Made by a program: the position numbers and the translations under genes | The notes under the pieces: generated by a model | Told to the model about the DNA's origin: nothing | Seen by the model: only the letters and a program-made list of their open reading frames with translations | The model's database searches: none | In this document: positions 24,139 through 33,054 of the stretch, piece by piece | Numbering within the stretch: position 1 is the first letter of the stretch | Layout: every line of letters starts with the position of its first letter | Assembly: GCA_964538515.1 (NCBI GenBank) | Contig: CAZIEW010000005.1 | Location: forward strand, 1-64,000 | Direction: 5' to 3' | DNA length: 64,000 nt | From: CALBZH01 sp964538515 | GTDB lineage: Bacteria; Desulfobacterota; Syntrophobacteria; Syntrophobacterales; Syntrophobacteraceae

Positions 24139-25533
24139 TCAGGTGGAAGACGAGCCAGGCTGGTATTTTTCCAGCTTGTAGCGCAGGGTCCCGCGGGGAA
24201 TCCCGAGCAGCTTGGCGGCCTGGGAAATGTTTCCGTCGACCATCTTGAGAACCTTCGCAATCAGGGCTTGGGTGAACTGGTCCACGACCTCGTCCAGGTT
24301 GATGCCCTCCCCAGGAATCTGGATATCGCCCGGAGCCCATGGGGCTGGCTCGCTTCCGCAAGGGTCGCACAGCTCTTTGGGCAGGTGAGCTTCAGTGAGA
24401 AGCTCTCCTTCATGCAGGATGCAGATCCGCTCGATGACATGGCGCAGCTCCCGAACGTTGCCGGGCCAACCATACGCAAGCAGCCTCCGCTGCGCCTCGG
24501 GAGTGACCCCGCGAAAGGTCCGGCCGTATTTCCTGGCATATTCCGCCAGGTACGTCTTGGCGAGCGCCACGATGTCTTCGGGCCGCTCGCGAAGAGGCGG
24601 CAAATGGAGCGGGATGGCGTGAAGCCGATAGAACAGGTCTTCCCGAAACCGTTTCGCCCGGATGGCTTCGCGCAGGTCGGCATTGGTCGCCGCGATGATC
24701 CGCACATCCACCGCGATGGCCTGGGTGCCGCCGATTCGCCGCACCTTCTTGTCCTCCAGGACCCGTAGCAGCTTCGCCTGGAGCGACAGATCCATTTCCC
24801 CCAGCTCATCCAGCAGAATGGTGCCCCGATTCGCCGATTCGAACAGGCCGATCTTTCTCGACCGGGCTCCCGTGAACGCGCCGCTTTCGTGGCCGAAGAG
24901 CTCGCTTTCAAGCAAGCTCTCCGGTAGGGCGGCACAGTTGATCTCGAGGAACGGCCGCGCCGCGCGAGGACTCAAGCTGTGGATGGTGCGCGCGACGAGG
25001 TCTTTCCCCGTTCCCGTCTCGCCCGTGATGAGCACCGTTGCGTCGGCATGCTTGGCGACCTCTTTAACCTGCTGCAGTATGTCCCGGAAGGCTCGGCTTT
25101 CGGCGATAATCGCCTGGTCGGCGAGGAACCCTTCGTGTTGCTTCTTGAGGCTGTGTACCTCCCGCTTGAGGCTCTGGGTCTCGAGCGCCAGCCGCACGAT
25201 GAGCTTGATTACATCTGCTTTGAACGGCTTTTTGATGTAGTCGTAAGCGCCCATCTTGAGCGCCTCCACGGCCGACTCCACCGAGGCATAGCCGGTGATG
25301 ATAATGACCAGCAGGTCAGGATCAAAGGACTTGATGTGCTTCAGGATGTCGAGTCCGTGCATGTCGGGCAGATTGAGATCGAGGAACACCAGATCCACCT
25401 GGTTTGCCCGCAGCGATTCGAGAGCGGCCTGCCCGGTCTGTGCGACGACCGTGTCATAGTGCTCTTCCCCGAGGATGCGCTCGAGATTTTCGCAGATGAA
25501 GGATTCGTCATCAACGATAAGGATCTTTTCCAT
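24139..25533 (-). CDS. Sigma-54-dependent two-component response regulator
   Basis: 464 residues. Complete receiver (ILIVDDE; LVFLDLNLPD with Asp 52; IKKPF), AAA+ core (GETGTGKD, GAFTGA, ILLDELGEM) and C-terminal Fis-type HTH (ISQAAKLLGIPRGTLRYKL). It starts nine bases after the stop of its histidine kinase and ends 20 bases before a cluster of palindromes upstream of the oadGB operon. Its likely task is to switch on the oadG-oadB-CBS-transporter operon when the kinase senses its ligand. This is inferred from layout. Confidence 0.93.
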   Translation of the reverse strand: MEKILIVDDESFICENLERILGEEHYDTVVAQTGQAALESLRANQVDLVFLDLNLPDMHGLDILKHIKSFDPDLLVIIITGYASVESAVEALKMGAYDYIKKPFKADVIKLIVRLALETQSLKREVHSLKKQHEGFLADQAIIAESRAFRDILQQVKEVAKHADATVLITGETGTGKDLVARTIHSLSPRAARPFLEINCAALPESLLESELFGHESGAFTGARSRKIGLFESANRGTILLDELGEMDLSLQAKLLRVLEDKKVRRIGGTQAIAVDVRIIAATNADLREAIRAKRFREDLFYRLHAIPLHLPPLRERPEDIVALAKTYLAEYARKYGRTFRGVTPEAQRRLLAYGWPGNVRELRHVIERICILHEGELLTEAHLPKELCDPCGSEPAPWAPGDIQIPGEGINLDEVVDQFTQALIAKVLKMVDGNISQAAKLLGIPRGTLRYKLEKYQPGSSST

Positions 25534-25542
25534 AACCCGGCC

Positions 25543-28500
25543 TCACGGATGGACGCCGTCTTCGACCCCGGGAAGGTCGATCCAGAAAGTGGCTCCCCGG
25601 TTCGGACGACTGCTCACGGAAATGCGGCCCTTGTGCTCTTCCACAATGCTGTGAACAATTGCAAGGCCAAGGCCACACCCAGAAGGGTGGCGACTGAAGA
25701 AAGGGTCAAAGATATAGGGGATATCCTGCTCTTCGATCCCCGTTCCCGTGTCTGTGACCGTAATCCGGACCGCCGGCAGGGAGAGCATGGAGCTGGCGGG
25801 GTCGATGAGGTGGAGGTCGACAAGGATGTCTCCGCCATTGGGCATGGCCTGGATGGCGTTCAAGAGCAGGTTGAGCAAGGCCTGCTTGAGCTTCTCAGGA
25901 TCCAGAAGGACTGGAGGGAGCTCGTCGTCCGCGCTCACCGACAGCTTGATGCCTTGGTTCTTGCAGATTTTTCGAACCAGGAAGAGCGTATTGTCGAGCA
26001 CCTCGCGAACCGGTTTGGGCTGAAGGGTCACTTGACGACCGGGGGCCGCGAAATCAAGGAGGCCCGTGATGAGGTTTTCCAGCCGGTCGATCTCCTGCAG
26101 AGATTTTTCGGTAAGCTCACGTTCCCGGGGATGGCCGCTGAGATGATCGTGAAGGTCGTCCATGAGCAGGGAGATGCCGGTCAGAGGGTTACGCATCTCG
26201 TGGGCGATTCCCGCAGCCAGGACCCCGAGGCTGACCAGCCGGTCCGAGCGCCGGATATGCTCCTCCATCTGCTTGCGCTGGGAGATGTCGCGCACAAACA
26301 TCATGAAGATGTGCTGTCTCTGCTTTTTTTGAAAGATCGTGGAGAAATGGACTTCCAGTATCTTTTCCCCACCGTTGGGCATCCGGACCGAATGCTCAAG
26401 GGTTTTCACCTCCCCGACCGGCAGGTCCAAGTGGTTTTCGATCAGCGTCGAGAGGGTCGGGTAGTCACGGAATGCGTCGCGGAATGACCGGCCCAAAGCC
26501 GCTTCCTGGCGGATTTGCAGCACGCTCTCGCTGTATGGGTTGAACCAGGTCACCCGTCCCGCGTCGTCCAGCGTGACAATGCCGCTTGTCATATGGGTCA
26601 CGATCGATCGGACAAAGTTTCTCTCGGAAACCAGCCGCCCGTAAAGCTCCGAAAGCTCGATAGCCCGAGCGGCATCGTTGGCGAAGATCTCAAGGGACTC
26701 CACGTCAAGGACGTTGATCTCCCTTCGGGATGTCTTGGTATCGGCTCCGAGCACCCCGATGACTCGGTCGCGACTCTTGAGGGGCGTGAAGACGGCCGAC
26801 TCCAGTTCGCTGGCGTGGGCGATCCTCAAATCCAGCTCCGTAACGATGGGATCCGCCTGGATGTCTCTGACGAACACGGATTTGCCCGAGCGGAAAACCC
26901 GGGTGGGGATGCAATCGTCCTGATTCAGGTCGTAGGACGAGCCCAGGGCCCTTCGCTCCTGTTCGGGTGTGAGACCGAAGGTCTTGTGACAAGCGAGCTT
27001 CTTGGTCGTCTGATCGACAAGGTACAGGACAACGCGGTCGTATCCGAGACCTTCCACGCAGGCTTTCAGGATCGTGTGCAGAACGGATTCCCGGTCGTAG
27101 CCTGTGCTGAGATAATGACTCAGGTAGTGGACATTGCGGAGCACACCGACCTGCTTTTCAAGCTCTTTCGAATACTGCTCCATGGTTTCCTTGGATTCGG
27201 CGAGCTGCACCAGGGACTCCCTCAAATTCGCCTGGTAATCTTCAATATCCGTCGCCATTTGTGCGAAGTTCAGGGAGAGGACCTCGATCTCGTCGCCCGT
27301 CGTTACGACGATGTCCTCGCCCTGATGGCGGCCGGCGCCGATCTCGCGGGCCTTGTCGGCCAAGTGGAGCAGGGGCTGGGTGATGCGTTTTGCCAGGACG
27401 AGGGCCAGCACCAGGGCCACCGTCGCCGTTACCGCGAGGATGAGCAGGCTGTTGCGCTTGGTCTGGGTCACCATTTCGTCGATACGGCCGCGCGTCAGGA
27501 TGGCCGGCTCATAGAACTTGGCCGTCTCGACCCCGATGGTAATCCCGCCGAAGATCCCGTAACGGTCATAGGGACGGCGATTGTAGTGAATCGGCGCGTA
27601 GGCCATGACCCTGGGGATTCCCCCCACATTGAACGTGCTCGTGACTCCCGACCGCCCCGAGCGCACCTCCTGCGCGATGAAGGGGTAATTGGGGTTGATG
27701 AAGCTCACGAAGTCCAGATTGAACGGCAGATCCCCGGACAGGATTCGCTCCCTGGAATAGGAAGGATCCGTCGGGTTGAAGAAAGACCCGTCGGGCAGGA
27801 CGCCCCGGATGTCGTTGTACTTGGGATGGGAGATGATCCACCCCTCATCGTCGAACATGAAGGCGTAGTTTCCACTGGAATAACTGGGAAAAACCACGAA
27901 GCGCTCTTCAGTCGGCAGGATGTGAAGGGTCATCTCCATGATATGCCGGTGGTCGACCGAAAGCATGACGAACCCTTCAACGTGCCCGTCCGCGCCGTGG
28001 CAGGGGGTGGCCATTCGGACGACTCCTTCATATTTCCTTCCTTCGACGGCTTCCTCCGGAGATTGGGCACCCTGCAGCTGCTCCTCCCGGGTGACGTGCC
28101 AGCCCGTCACGTGGGAAGCGTAGATCTCGCCTGCGTTGAGCTTCTTCACTTCCTCGAAATAGCGCTCCGATTTGTAGGTCGTGCTCTCAGGCTTGCTCAC
28201 GTCGCGCAGCTCGCCCGGCTCGACAATCCGGTCGTTTTCGATGCGGATGCGCTCGACGCCGTCCGGACCGATAAAGGCGATCTCTCGATAGAGGGGCAGC
28301 TCCCGGTGCACTTGTACGGGATTCGCGTTGGTTCCCTCCCTCGTCCAGATCGATCTGCGATGAATCGCTGAGAAGTCACGGTAGACCTCGGCAGCGAGGG
28401 GCATCATCTTGACCGTGAACAGGTCGACTTCGCACGCATGCAGGAATTGGGACACACGATTGGCCACGTCGATGGCACGCAGCTCCAGGGCCTCCCGCGC

Positions 28501-28656
28501 CCGCTGCTCCAGCTGGCTCGTGCTGCTCTCGATGGCATGGTCCCCGATGACACGCATGCTGTCCATCGTCGCGAAGCCCAGAACGCTGAGCGGGACCACG
28601 GACAAACCGAGGAATGCCAGAACGAGCTTTCGTCTGATCGAAAAACGCAGGGTCAT
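25543..28656 (-). CDS. Membrane sensor histidine kinase with large periplasmic sensor, HAMP, GAF and PAS domains
   Basis: 1037 residues. Helix 1 at about 9-29. A periplasmic domain of about 360 residues has double-Cache features (DDEGWIISHPKYNDIRG, YAPIHYNRRPYDRYGIFGG). Helix 2 at about 395-418, HAMP from 419, GAF at about 510-650, PAS at about 670-790. The phospho-acceptor His lies in GIAHEMRNPLTG near 818 and the ATPase domain (GCGLGLAIVHSIVEEH) ends the protein. The ATG at 28656 is chosen since AGGAG precedes it and helix 1 follows; the in-frame codon at 28794 adds 46 unlikely residues. Double-Cache sensors often bind carboxylates, which would suit control of the adjacent C4-acid operon. 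Confidence 0.92.
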   Translation of the reverse strand: MTLRFSIRRKLVLAFLGLSVVPLSVLGFATMDSMRVIGDHAIESSTSQLEQRAREALELRAIDVANRVSQFLHACEVDLFTVKMMPLAAEVYRDFSAIHRRSIWTREGTNANPVQVHRELPLYREIAFIGPDGVERIRIENDRIVEPGELRDVSKPESTTYKSERYFEEVKKLNAGEIYASHVTGWHVTREEQLQGAQSPEEAVEGRKYEGVVRMATPCHGADGHVEGFVMLSVDHRHIMEMTLHILPTEERFVVFPSYSSGNYAFMFDDEGWIISHPKYNDIRGVLPDGSFFNPTDPSYSRERILSGDLPFNLDFVSFINPNYPFIAQEVRSGRSGVTSTFNVGGIPRVMAYAPIHYNRRPYDRYGIFGGITIGVETAKFYEPAILTRGRIDEMVTQTKRNSLLILAVTATVALVLALVLAKRITQPLLHLADKAREIGAGRHQGEDIVVTTGDEIEVLSLNFAQMATDIEDYQANLRESLVQLAESKETMEQYSKELEKQVGVLRNVHYLSHYLSTGYDRESVLHTILKACVEGLGYDRVVLYLVDQTTKKLACHKTFGLTPEQERRALGSSYDLNQDDCIPTRVFRSGKSVFVRDIQADPIVTELDLRIAHASELESAVFTPLKSRDRVIGVLGADTKTSRREINVLDVESLEIFANDAARAIELSELYGRLVSERNFVRSIVTHMTSGIVTLDDAGRVTWFNPYSESVLQIRQEAALGRSFRDAFRDYPTLSTLIENHLDLPVGEVKTLEHSVRMPNGGEKILEVHFSTIFQKKQRQHIFMMFVRDISQRKQMEEHIRRSDRLVSLGVLAAGIAHEMRNPLTGISLLMDDLHDHLSGHPRERELTEKSLQEIDRLENLITGLLDFAAPGRQVTLQPKPVREVLDNTLFLVRKICKNQGIKLSVSADDELPPVLLDPEKLKQALLNLLLNAIQAMPNGGDILVDLHLIDPASSMLSLPAVRITVTDTGTGIEEQDIPYIFDPFFSRHPSGCGLGLAIVHSIVEEHKGRISVSSRPNRGATFWIDLPGVEDGVHP

Positions 28657-28774
28657 AATGAGACGTCTCCTGATGGTCGGACTGAAACCGTTCGGAATAG
28701 GATGAACCCATTTGAGGGACGATGAAAAGGGGAATTCTCGTGGGACCCTGCGGTGAGAGATGCGAGTGGACTGC

Positions 28775-29095
28775 TCAATGGGTGATGAGCGCAAGCCATC
28801 GTGTCAGGACCGACTCGAAATCAGCGATCGCGATTTCATAACGGGCGGCGTCCTCGAGGAAGAGGGCGTCGATCGCCACCCGATCGGGGAGGATGGTCAG
28901 GACGTGGGCGTTTCCCGTCTGCTGCCATTCTCGTCCAGCGCCGTGGGCGATCTCGCTCAAAGCGTTCAACACAGCTCTGCAGACGGCCTCGCTCTCCTGA
29001 ACATCCTCTTCCAAGAAGGTTTTCAATAGCTCATGACCTGCCTCCACGCGAGCGCGCGGAGCCCCATCGTGGTCCCGGTAACAATCGATTTGCAT
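28775..29095 (-). CDS. YacL (UPF0231)-like small protein, possible EndoU immunity protein
   Basis: 106 residues. It resembles E. coli YacL along most of its length: RDHDGAPRARVEAGHELLKTFLEEDV against the YacL opening, an ACRAVLNAL-type helix, and REWQQTGNAHVLTILPDRV in the middle. It lacks the acidic insert of YacL. The start at 29095 is the first that gives this homology; the ribosome site is weak. It lies 52 bases after a secreted EndoU-like nuclease gene on the same strand, so an immunity role is conceivable. YacL itself has no settled function. Confidence 0.6.
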   Translation of the reverse strand: MQIDCYRDHDGAPRARVEAGHELLKTFLEEDVQESEAVCRAVLNALSEIAHGAGREWQQTGNAHVLTILPDRVAIDALFLEDAARYEIAIADFESVLTRWLALITH

Positions 29096-29147
29096 CACGC
29101 TGCTCACTTTCTCCGGCTCGATCTTCCCCGTCGAACGGCTGCCTGGC

Positions 29148-29675
29148 TCACTGATCCTTCCTGTAAATGGGAAACGCGGTGTTGATGCGTCCGTCCGGGA
29201 GCAGATAGCCATCGATGGTGAATCCACGCCCCGAGGGGCCGCTGAACTTCTGTGACGTCCCCGTCGTGCGGTTTTCATAGGCATGGAGGACGGCACGCAC
29301 GACATCGGCCCGGCCCATGGCGTCGGGGTACATGGTCGAGCGCTTGCGAAGCCAGGAGCCACCGCTCTCGCGGACTTCCACTTCAGCCCCGTACACACCC
29401 GCCCGATTGGGGCCGTCGGTGACGGCCACGAGGCGGGCGTTTTCAGGGTCCTTGCCGCCGGGTCGCGAATGGAACCCGACCGGCTGACCGCGACGGTTGA
29501 TTTCCCCTTCAAAGAGGTGGGTCTCGTTGATTGGCGGAGACGTGCTGGTCCATTGGACATCGTGGCCAGGCCCCTTGCCTCCTCTCCGGGCATCCGTGGC
29601 CGCAGGGAACAGACCGAGCAGAAGCCAGGCCAAGGCGGCAAAGATCGCTGCAATGGACAGGAATCGCTTTTTCAT
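29148..29675 (-). CDS. Secreted EndoU-fold nuclease-like protein
   Basis: 175 residues. A signal peptide (KKRFLSIAAIFAALAWLLLG, cleavage near TDA) precedes an EndoU-like domain. The first His motif is HLFEGEINRRGQPVGFHSRP; NRAGVYGAEVEV follows; KRSTMYPDAM corresponds to the K..STFFP segment; SGRGFTIDGYLLPDGRINTAFP ends it. EndoU domains cleave RNA and often form toxin tips. Here the domain is alone with a signal peptide instead of fused to a large CdiA-type carrier. AAGGAG stands nine bases before the ATG. The YacL-like gene follows directly. Whether it is a toxin or a periplasmic RNase is open. Confidence 0.68.
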   Translation of the reverse strand: MKKRFLSIAAIFAALAWLLLGLFPAATDARRGGKGPGHDVQWTSTSPPINETHLFEGEINRRGQPVGFHSRPGGKDPENARLVAVTDGPNRAGVYGAEVEVRESGGSWLRKRSTMYPDAMGRADVVRAVLHAYENRTTGTSQKFSGPSGRGFTIDGYLLPDGRINTAFPIYRKDQ

Positions 29676-29709
29676 CCTTTACAACTCCTTACTCAAAAAA
29701 TAACCCAGG

Positions 29710-29734
29710 ATTCCGGCCAGGAGCCCGCCGGAAT
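29710..29734 (-). terminator. Weak terminator-like hairpin after the radical SAM gene
   Basis: ATTCCGGC and GCCGGAAT (8 bp) around nine bases, followed on the minus strand by TTTTTT after a nine-base gap. It lies between the radical SAM gene and the EndoU gene. Confidence 0.35.
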
Positions 29735-29757
29735 GACGAGACGAGCGTTCTCTGCAA

Positions 29758-31740
29758 TCAGCGCACGGCCGTTCGCTTCTCCGGCAAGTATTTCCAATAC
29801 CGGCGTGGGACCTTTTGCAGGTGCAGAGCCATGTTCCTGCGCTCAGGAATGCTCACGGCATCAAAGTACTCCTTCCAGAGTGCCCCATAACCCTCTCGGC
29901 CCTTGCCGTTCGAATAGCTTTCAATAAGCTTGCGGGGAAGCCTCACTTCCGAGGTTTCCCGGGTATCGAAATAATACCCGTAATCCCGGGACGTGTCGTA
30001 GATCACCCACTTCTGGTCTGCGTAGCGTCTCTCGAAGTGCTCCAGAATGAGCGGCAGCACATTGTGGCGGGGGGCAATGAGCGCTGCAAAAAGATCATCG
30101 TCCGCACGTTCGAAGCGCACGAAGCCATTCATCCGGTGCGCTTCCCTGCGGACCTTGAGACTGATGGTGTCGAGCTCCCTCAGCTGCTCCCGCAAAGGCT
30201 CCTCTGGCCCGCCCCGCTCCCGTTCGACCGCGGTCCGCACCGTGCGGCAGATCGCCACATCCACACCGGGGTCGCCGGCAAGAAACGCGCTGAAAAGGAT
30301 GCGGCTGTGCCGGTCGCCGACCAGCGCCCTCAAGCGGCGCCAAACGCGATCCGCCTTCTCCTCCTCCGTCTTAACCGTGATGCATCGATCGAAAAGACAC
30401 GCCTGGTACGATCCTTTGCGCTCGATTGCATCCGGCAGGACCTTGCGCTCGTAGGTCTCGAAGATGGTGGTCAGCAACCCTTCGAAGGATCCGTCGTGGA
30501 GCAGGACCGTGCGGGGCTTCACGGCCACGGGCCTGCAGGAGAGCCGTCCGGCAGCTGGGGAAGTGGCTTCATCTGGATTCGCGACGATGGTATCCATTCC
30601 CGGGCATCGAATGAACGGCAGTGCTCGCCGGACCACCAGGCCGATCCGTGCCAGGTGCTCGAAACGGATGGTGCGCTCCCGGCGCAAATCCACGATGCGT
30701 TGGGCCGATTGAAGGCCGATCCCTGGCACCCTGAGAATCTGCTCGTAGTCGGCATGGTTCAGATCCACGGGGAAGGTTTCGGGGTGCTGGAGCGCGTACG
30801 CGTGCTTAGGGTCGATGGTCAGGTCGAGATCCGGATGCTCTGGAGCCAGGATCTCCTCCAGGTCGAACCCGTAGAGTCGGATCAGCCAGTCCGCCTGATA
30901 AAGCCGATTTTCCCGTCTCAAAGGCGGCTCGTCGACCTCTGGCAGTCTGGAATCGTCCGCGTTGACCGAAACGTAGGCCGAGTAATAAACCCGCCGCAAA
31001 TCGCGCGATCGGTAGAGGTCCCGGGCAAGCCTCAAGATCTCGTAGTCGCGCTCGGGACTCGCCCCCACGATGAGCTGCGTGCTCTGCCCGGCAGGGGCGA
31101 AAACGGGTGCCGAGCGAATGACCTTGCGCTCGTCTTGGCTTTGGAGGATGGAATCCCGAATCTGCTGCATGGGGCCGAGAATCGCCGGGTAGCTCTTGTC
31201 GGATGCCAACCGTTTGAGGCTGGGCTCGGACGGGAGCTCGATGTTGACGCTCAGACGGTCGGCATAAAGGCCCGCTTCGCGCACGAGTGCATCGTTCGCT
31301 CCGGGGATGCACTTGAGGTGGATGTAACCATTGTAGCCATGGACGGTCCGAAGGGTCCTCGCCACCTGGACCAGCCGCTCCATGGTGTAGTCGGGGCTTC
31401 GGAGGATTCCGGAGCTTAGGAACAGGCCTTCGATATAGTTGCGGCGGTAAAAGCTTAAGGTGAGGTCGATAAGCTCCTGCGCCGCGAACGCGGCGCGGGG
31501 GATGTCGTTGCTTGAGCGATTGACGCAGTAGCTGCAGTCGTAGATACAGACGTTGGTGAACAGCACCTTCAGCAGCGACACACAGCGACCGTCTTCGGTG
31601 AAGGAGTGGCAAATGCCGCTCGGGACCGGCGAGCCCACACGTCCGGGGCTGCGCGACCGCTCGCTTCCGCTGGAGGCGCACGAGGCGTCGTATCGGGCAG
31701 CTGTAGCCAGCGTCTTCAGTTTCTCACCAAGATCCACGAT
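29758..31740 (-). CDS. Putative DNA modification/repair radical SAM protein fused to DUF4130
   Basis: About 660 residues. The N-terminal 420 residues match the DNA-repair-type radical SAM family: SGICHSFTEDGRCVSLLKVLFTN, then the cluster CIYDCSYC, NYIEGLFLSSGI, and a helix-hairpin-helix VPGIGLQSAQRIVDL near residue 360. The last 240 residues are the DUF4130 partner (VLLHDGSFEGLLTTIFETY ... KWVIYDTSRDYGYYFD). In many genomes these are two adjacent genes; here they are joined. The GTG at 31740 follows GAGGA; the TTG at 31767 is less likely. A DNA-base modification or repair role is assumed for the family, not proved. Confidence 0.88.
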   Translation of the reverse strand: MVDLGEKLKTLATAARYDASCASSGSERSRSPGRVGSPVPSGICHSFTEDGRCVSLLKVLFTNVCIYDCSYCVNRSSNDIPRAAFAAQELIDLTLSFYRRNYIEGLFLSSGILRSPDYTMERLVQVARTLRTVHGYNGYIHLKCIPGANDALVREAGLYADRLSVNIELPSEPSLKRLASDKSYPAILGPMQQIRDSILQSQDERKVIRSAPVFAPAGQSTQLIVGASPERDYEILRLARDLYRSRDLRRVYYSAYVSVNADDSRLPEVDEPPLRRENRLYQADWLIRLYGFDLEEILAPEHPDLDLTIDPKHAYALQHPETFPVDLNHADYEQILRVPGIGLQSAQRIVDLRRERTIRFEHLARIGLVVRRALPFIRCPGMDTIVANPDEATSPAAGRLSCRPVAVKPRTVLLHDGSFEGLLTTIFETYERKVLPDAIERKGSYQACLFDRCITVKTEEEKADRVWRRLRALVGDRHSRILFSAFLAGDPGVDVAICRTVRTAVERERGGPEEPLREQLRELDTISLKVRREAHRMNGFVRFERADDDLFAALIAPRHNVLPLILEHFERRYADQKWVIYDTSRDYGYYFDTRETSEVRLPRKLIESYSNGKGREGYGALWKEYFDAVSIPERRNMALHLQKVPRRYWKYLPEKRTAVR

Positions 31741-31862
31741 TCCTCGCTTAGTACAAGGTTGCGCCAACCCTCAAGTTGACGAGCAGGGACCTCCGCCGGG
31801 ATGACGAGCTGATGATCGGCCACTTGATGCTGGGCTCGTTTACTCCCGCGGCACCCGTCCAC

Positions 31863-32387
31863 TCATCGGAATTGGCCCAACCGTTTCAATCCCTCGATGA
31901 TCGTCCGGCAGATCGATTCCGGATCGAGGCTTGCGCATTCGATGGTCAGGTCGGCGTAGCGACGGTAAAGCGCCGCACGCTCCTGGAACAAATCCTCGAG
32001 CGTTTGACCGGGTGCCTTGGCGAGCCCTCGAGTCTCGTAGTCCTTTATCCGCGACTTCAGGGTTTCAAGGTCCACGTGGAGGAAGACAATCGCCCCGATA
32101 CTTCGCAAATGCTCCATGCCTGCCCGGCTATACACAGCGCTGCCCCCGGTGGCGATGACGTGGTCCTGACGGCTCACGCCGAGCAGGATCCGCTCCTCGA
32201 TCTCTCGCAGAGCCATGTGTCCGTTCGCATCGACGATGTCCTGGAGGCTCCTGCCTTCAGAGGCGCGGATAAGACTGTCCGTGTCGATGAAATCCATCGA
32301 CGCCATTTGAGCAAGCATCGCTCCGATGGCGCTCTTGCCGGAGCCGGGCATGCCAATCAGCACAATGTTGGATCGAGATCGGCTCAT
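31863..32387 (-). CDS. Shikimate-kinase-like protein, divergent paralogue
   Basis: 174 residues. P-loop IGMPGSGKS, DTDSL, ALREIEERIL and ERAALYRRYADL match the shikimate kinase fold. The glycine triplet GGG is GGS (ATGGSAVYS) and the RPLL lid motif is TRGLA, although an Arg is kept. With a more typical shikimate kinase at 579-1124, this copy may act on another small alcohol or be a second isoenzyme. The ATG at 32387 has AGGA upstream; the in-frame codon at 32744 is not supported. It lies 122 bases upstream of the radical SAM gene on the same strand. Confidence 0.8.
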   Translation of the reverse strand: MSRSRSNIVLIGMPGSGKSAIGAMLAQMASMDFIDTDSLIRASEGRSLQDIVDANGHMALREIEERILLGVSRQDHVIATGGSAVYSRAGMEHLRSIGAIVFLHVDLETLKSRIKDYETRGLAKAPGQTLEDLFQERAALYRRYADLTIECASLDPESICRTIIEGLKRLGQFR

Positions 32388-32737
32388 AACAAAGGTCCTG
32401 CTGAGGGGCATCACGCTTCCGGTCGTCCTGTCTTGTCGGGGTTCCGAAAGCGACAAATTGGTTTCAAGAATAGAGCAACCCTCTCCCGTTGCCAAAACAT
32501 TTCCGCTTTCGCCCCAGGGCCGCGGTCGCTGTCGCCATCCTAGCAAAGAGATTGATCGTGCTCGCCAATTGCACCATCTGATGGAAAGTGGTATTAGTTT
32601 TGTCATCGGACGCTCTCGTGCGTCAGATCTCGCTGTTGCTCCGACTGACACCTTGATCCATTCTGCAGGCAGCACACTTGCTGCGGACCGAGAGTTCGCG
32701 CTCGAGATTTTCCAGCAAGAGGCGCCCGATCTGATCG

Positions 32738-32981
32738 TGCTCAATGCCGCAACCGGGCGGCGAGGGGGCTCCCGGATCGCTCGTTGGCACCGGCCCGTTT
32801 CGATTCGTAATGGGCTCGCTCGACACGGAAGTGGTCATGGAGCGGTTCGAGTCTTACTACGGCGGGTCTTCGGACCTCCCGCCGGTCTGTCCCGCATGAA
32901 GCAGAGAGAATCGAGGCCATTGGGAAGGGTGCGGACGACAAGCTCATGAAGAGCATTGGCCTGGGTATGGCAGCCACGTAG
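32738..32981 (+). pseudogene. Decayed fragment, possibly of a family 5 solute-binding protein
   Basis: A short open stretch includes SLVGTGPFRFV and VVMERFESYYGGSSDLPPV, which recall the PVGTGPYRF...ERF.DYW segment of oligopeptide-binding proteins. The frame stops at 32899, but another frame continues as HEAERIEAIGKGADDKLMKS to a stop at 32981, as if after a frameshift. The whole gap 32388-33054 otherwise holds no gene that I can support. Confidence 0.3.
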
Positions 32982-33054
32982 AGTGGGGACTGACGCTGCG
33001 TGAGGATGATAGTCCATCAGGAAGACATGATCCACTTAGGAGCGGGAACAGGGC

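Noticed and set aside
26515..28371. 618-codon plus-strand frame opposite the histidine kinase
   Set aside because: Shadow of a gene with complete kinase domains.
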